Assembly: GCF_014297335.1 (NCBI RefSeq)
Contig: NZ_JACOQH010000003.1
Location: forward strand, 248,001 to 312,000
Direction: 5' to 3'
DNA from: Roseburia_D yibonii
Lineage (GTDB): Bacteria > Bacillota > Clostridia > Lachnospirales > Lachnospiraceae
DNA length: 64,000 nt
The notes beneath the pieces are model-generated. The model ran no database searches, was not told where the DNA came from, and was given only the letters and a program-made list of their open reading frames with translations. Shown piece after piece: positions 62,969 through 64,000 of this stretch. Both the position numbers and the translations under genes were made by a program. Numbering within the stretch: position 1 is the first letter of the stretch; every line of letters begins with the position of its first letter.

Positions 62969-62979
62969 CTCATCTTCTC

Positions 62980-63690
62980 CTACTTGATCCAGTCTTCCCG
63001 TTCCATCTTTAACAGTGCCTTAAACAGCTCCAAATCATCTACCGTCGTGACTTTTATATTTTTCTCCGATCCATAGGAAAAATATAATTTCTCGCCCAGC
63101 CGCAGCATCAGCGTATTGATATAGACCTCTCCCTTGATCCCTCTGCGCTCTGCCTCTTCGTATGCCCAAAGAGCCTTACCATACAGATACGCCTGCGGGG
63201 TCTGCACACGCATGATCTCTGTACGCGCAATGCCTTCCTGACCGGATATCCCATCTTCGGTTCGAACGATCGTCTCCTGACACCGGACCGCGCTGAGTCC
63301 CGATCCCTTCTGTCTGCATTTTACAATGGCATCCGTGATCACTTCCGCCGGAAGAAACGGACGCACCGCGTCATGCACCAGGATCACATCCTTTTCGCCA
63401 CATACTTCCCTTAACGCTTCGATCCCATTTCTGGTGGATTCCTGTCCGTCGCCGCCTCCACTGACGATCCATTTCAATTTTGTAATGCCATATTGTCTGG
63501 CATACGCCCGCAGCACTTCGTGCCAGCCGTCAATACACACCACCGCTATCTCATCAATATCCGGATGTTTCTCAAAATTTTCCAGTGTATAGACGATCAG
63601 CGGTTTTTCGTAAACATTCATAAACTGTTTTGGTATATCCTGTGCTGTCCTGCTTCCGTGTCCGCCTGCCAGTATCAGTGCCACATTCAT
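62980..63690 (-). CDS. IspD/TarI-like CTP:phosphopolyol cytidylyltransferase
   Basis: 236 residues. Nucleotide loop VALILAGGHGSRTAQDIPKQ, the Asp in ILVHDAVRPFLP, and MRVQTPQAYLYGKAL in the C-terminal third are the IspD/TarI signature. It makes a CDP-activated methylerythritol- or ribitol-type phosphate. In an island with a TagF-like transferase, a CDP-polyol donor is likelier than isoprenoid IspD. The ribosome site is weak (AAAGGA 11 bases before ATG). A paralogue lies directly upstream. Confidence 0.85.
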   Translation of the reverse strand: MNVALILAGGHGSRTAQDIPKQFMNVYEKPLIVYTLENFEKHPDIDEIAVVCIDGWHEVLRAYARQYGITKLKWIVSGGGDGQESTRNGIEALREVCGEKDVILVHDAVRPFLPAEVITDAIVKCRQKGSGLSAVRCQETIVRTEDGISGQEGIARTEIMRVQTPQAYLYGKALWAYEEAERRGIKGEVYINTLMLRLGEKLYFSYGSEKNIKVTTVDDLELFKALLKMEREDWIK

Positions 63691-63695
63691 GACTC

Positions 63696-64000
63696 TTACC
63701 GTTCCTTTCTTTCGTTCTCTTCCTGATGTTTCATACGGTATAACGCCTTAAACATTTCCACGTCCTCTGTGCGGTTGATCTTCAAATTCAGATCCGACCC
63801 CGCAGAGAAACTGACTTTTTCTCCGAGATTTGTCAACATGGAACTGTTGTCCCATGCTCCAAGGCAGTTTTTCCCGACCGCCTCATTGTGCTTTTCCCAG
63901 ATATACGCAAAGTCAAACGCCTGTGGCGTCTGCACTTTCATGATCTCATACCGGTTGATCGACTGATATCCTTCTTTTCCATCCGGCGAATGCATGATCG
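63696..64000 (-). CDS. Second IspD/TarI-like cytidylyltransferase, N-terminus cut by window
   Basis: The last 101 or so codons of an IspD/TarI-family gene, open to the right edge. EIMKVQTPQAFDFAYIWEK and LGEKVSFSAGSDLNLKINR are the C-terminal landmarks; they line up with the same features of the downstream paralogue. Five bp separate the two genes. Confidence 0.82.
   Translation of the reverse strand, partial: IMHSPDGKEGYQSINRYEIMKVQTPQAFDFAYIWEKHNEAVGKNCLGAWDNSSMLTNLGEKVSFSAGSDLNLKINRTEDVEMFKALYRMKHQEENERKER

Noticed and set aside
1..64000. tRNA, rRNA or phage genes
   Set aside because: I scanned the intergenic spaces and found no tRNA-like cloverleaf, rRNA segment, integrase or transposase; a tRNAscan run would be decisive.

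Overview
The window looks like part of the chromosome of a motile Lachnospiraceae bacterium of the Roseburia/Agathobacter type. The evidence is the Firmicutes layout rpmG-secE-nusG-rplK-rplA-rplJ-rplL, then rpoB-rpoC, then rpsL-rpsG-fusA-tuf, strong AGGAGG ribosome sites, and a FliD-like gene behind a sigma-28-type promoter. Genus assignment is inference. Almost every gene is on the minus strand, so transcription mostly runs from high to low coordinates.

Region 1 (1-11.4 kb) is ordinary accessory chromosome: a beta-glucoside PTS permease plus phospho-beta-glucosidase (left end cut), an RpiR regulator, a nitronate-monooxygenase-like flavoprotein, a divergent nitroreductase/HxlR pair, a membrane GGDEF cyclase, an unknown gene, an ABC-2 transporter pair, a LytTR/DUF3021 pair and an SdpR/SdpI-like pair with clear tandem operators.

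Region 2 (11.4-29.5 kb) is the translation/transcription core, with recognisable promoters, terminators and an L10-leader attenuator. An HD-GYP c-di-GMP phosphodiesterase gene sits between rpsL and rpoC. Intergenic stretches hold a small membrane protein gene, a possible 24-residue ORF and a GC-rich 32-bp direct repeat.

Region 3 (29.5-64 kb, continuing past the right edge) starts with the FliD-like gene and is then one long minus-strand sugar/glycan island. It contains glycosyltransferases of several families, LegB/LegC-like nonulosonate enzymes, a duplicated DUF4422 protein, a radical SAM protein, a WbsX protein, two FkbM methyltransferases, an RraA protein, a DRE-TIM aldolase fusion, a CMP-ulosonate cytidylyltransferase, an ATP-grasp ligase, a DegT aminotransferase, a TagF-like phosphotransferase, a CitC-like nucleotidyltransferase fusion and two tandem IspD/TarI-type cytidylyltransferases. 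No flippase, polymerase, polysaccharide ABC exporter or initiating lipid-phosphate sugar transferase is visible. With the flagellar gene at its edge, this fits cytosolic glycosylation of flagellin better than capsule, though the island is cut at the right edge.

Three things stand out in the island. A short Rossmann-like module with a YGAGxxG-type motif is attached to seven otherwise unrelated enzymes (eight copies). Two pyruvate-aldolase-type families and a ulosonate cytidylyltransferase share one gene run with no NeuB-type synthase in view, suggesting an unusual CMP-sugar-acid route. The DNA is mosaic, with sharp base-composition steps, broken genes and glycosyltransferase remnants, so the locus appears to be actively reshuffled.
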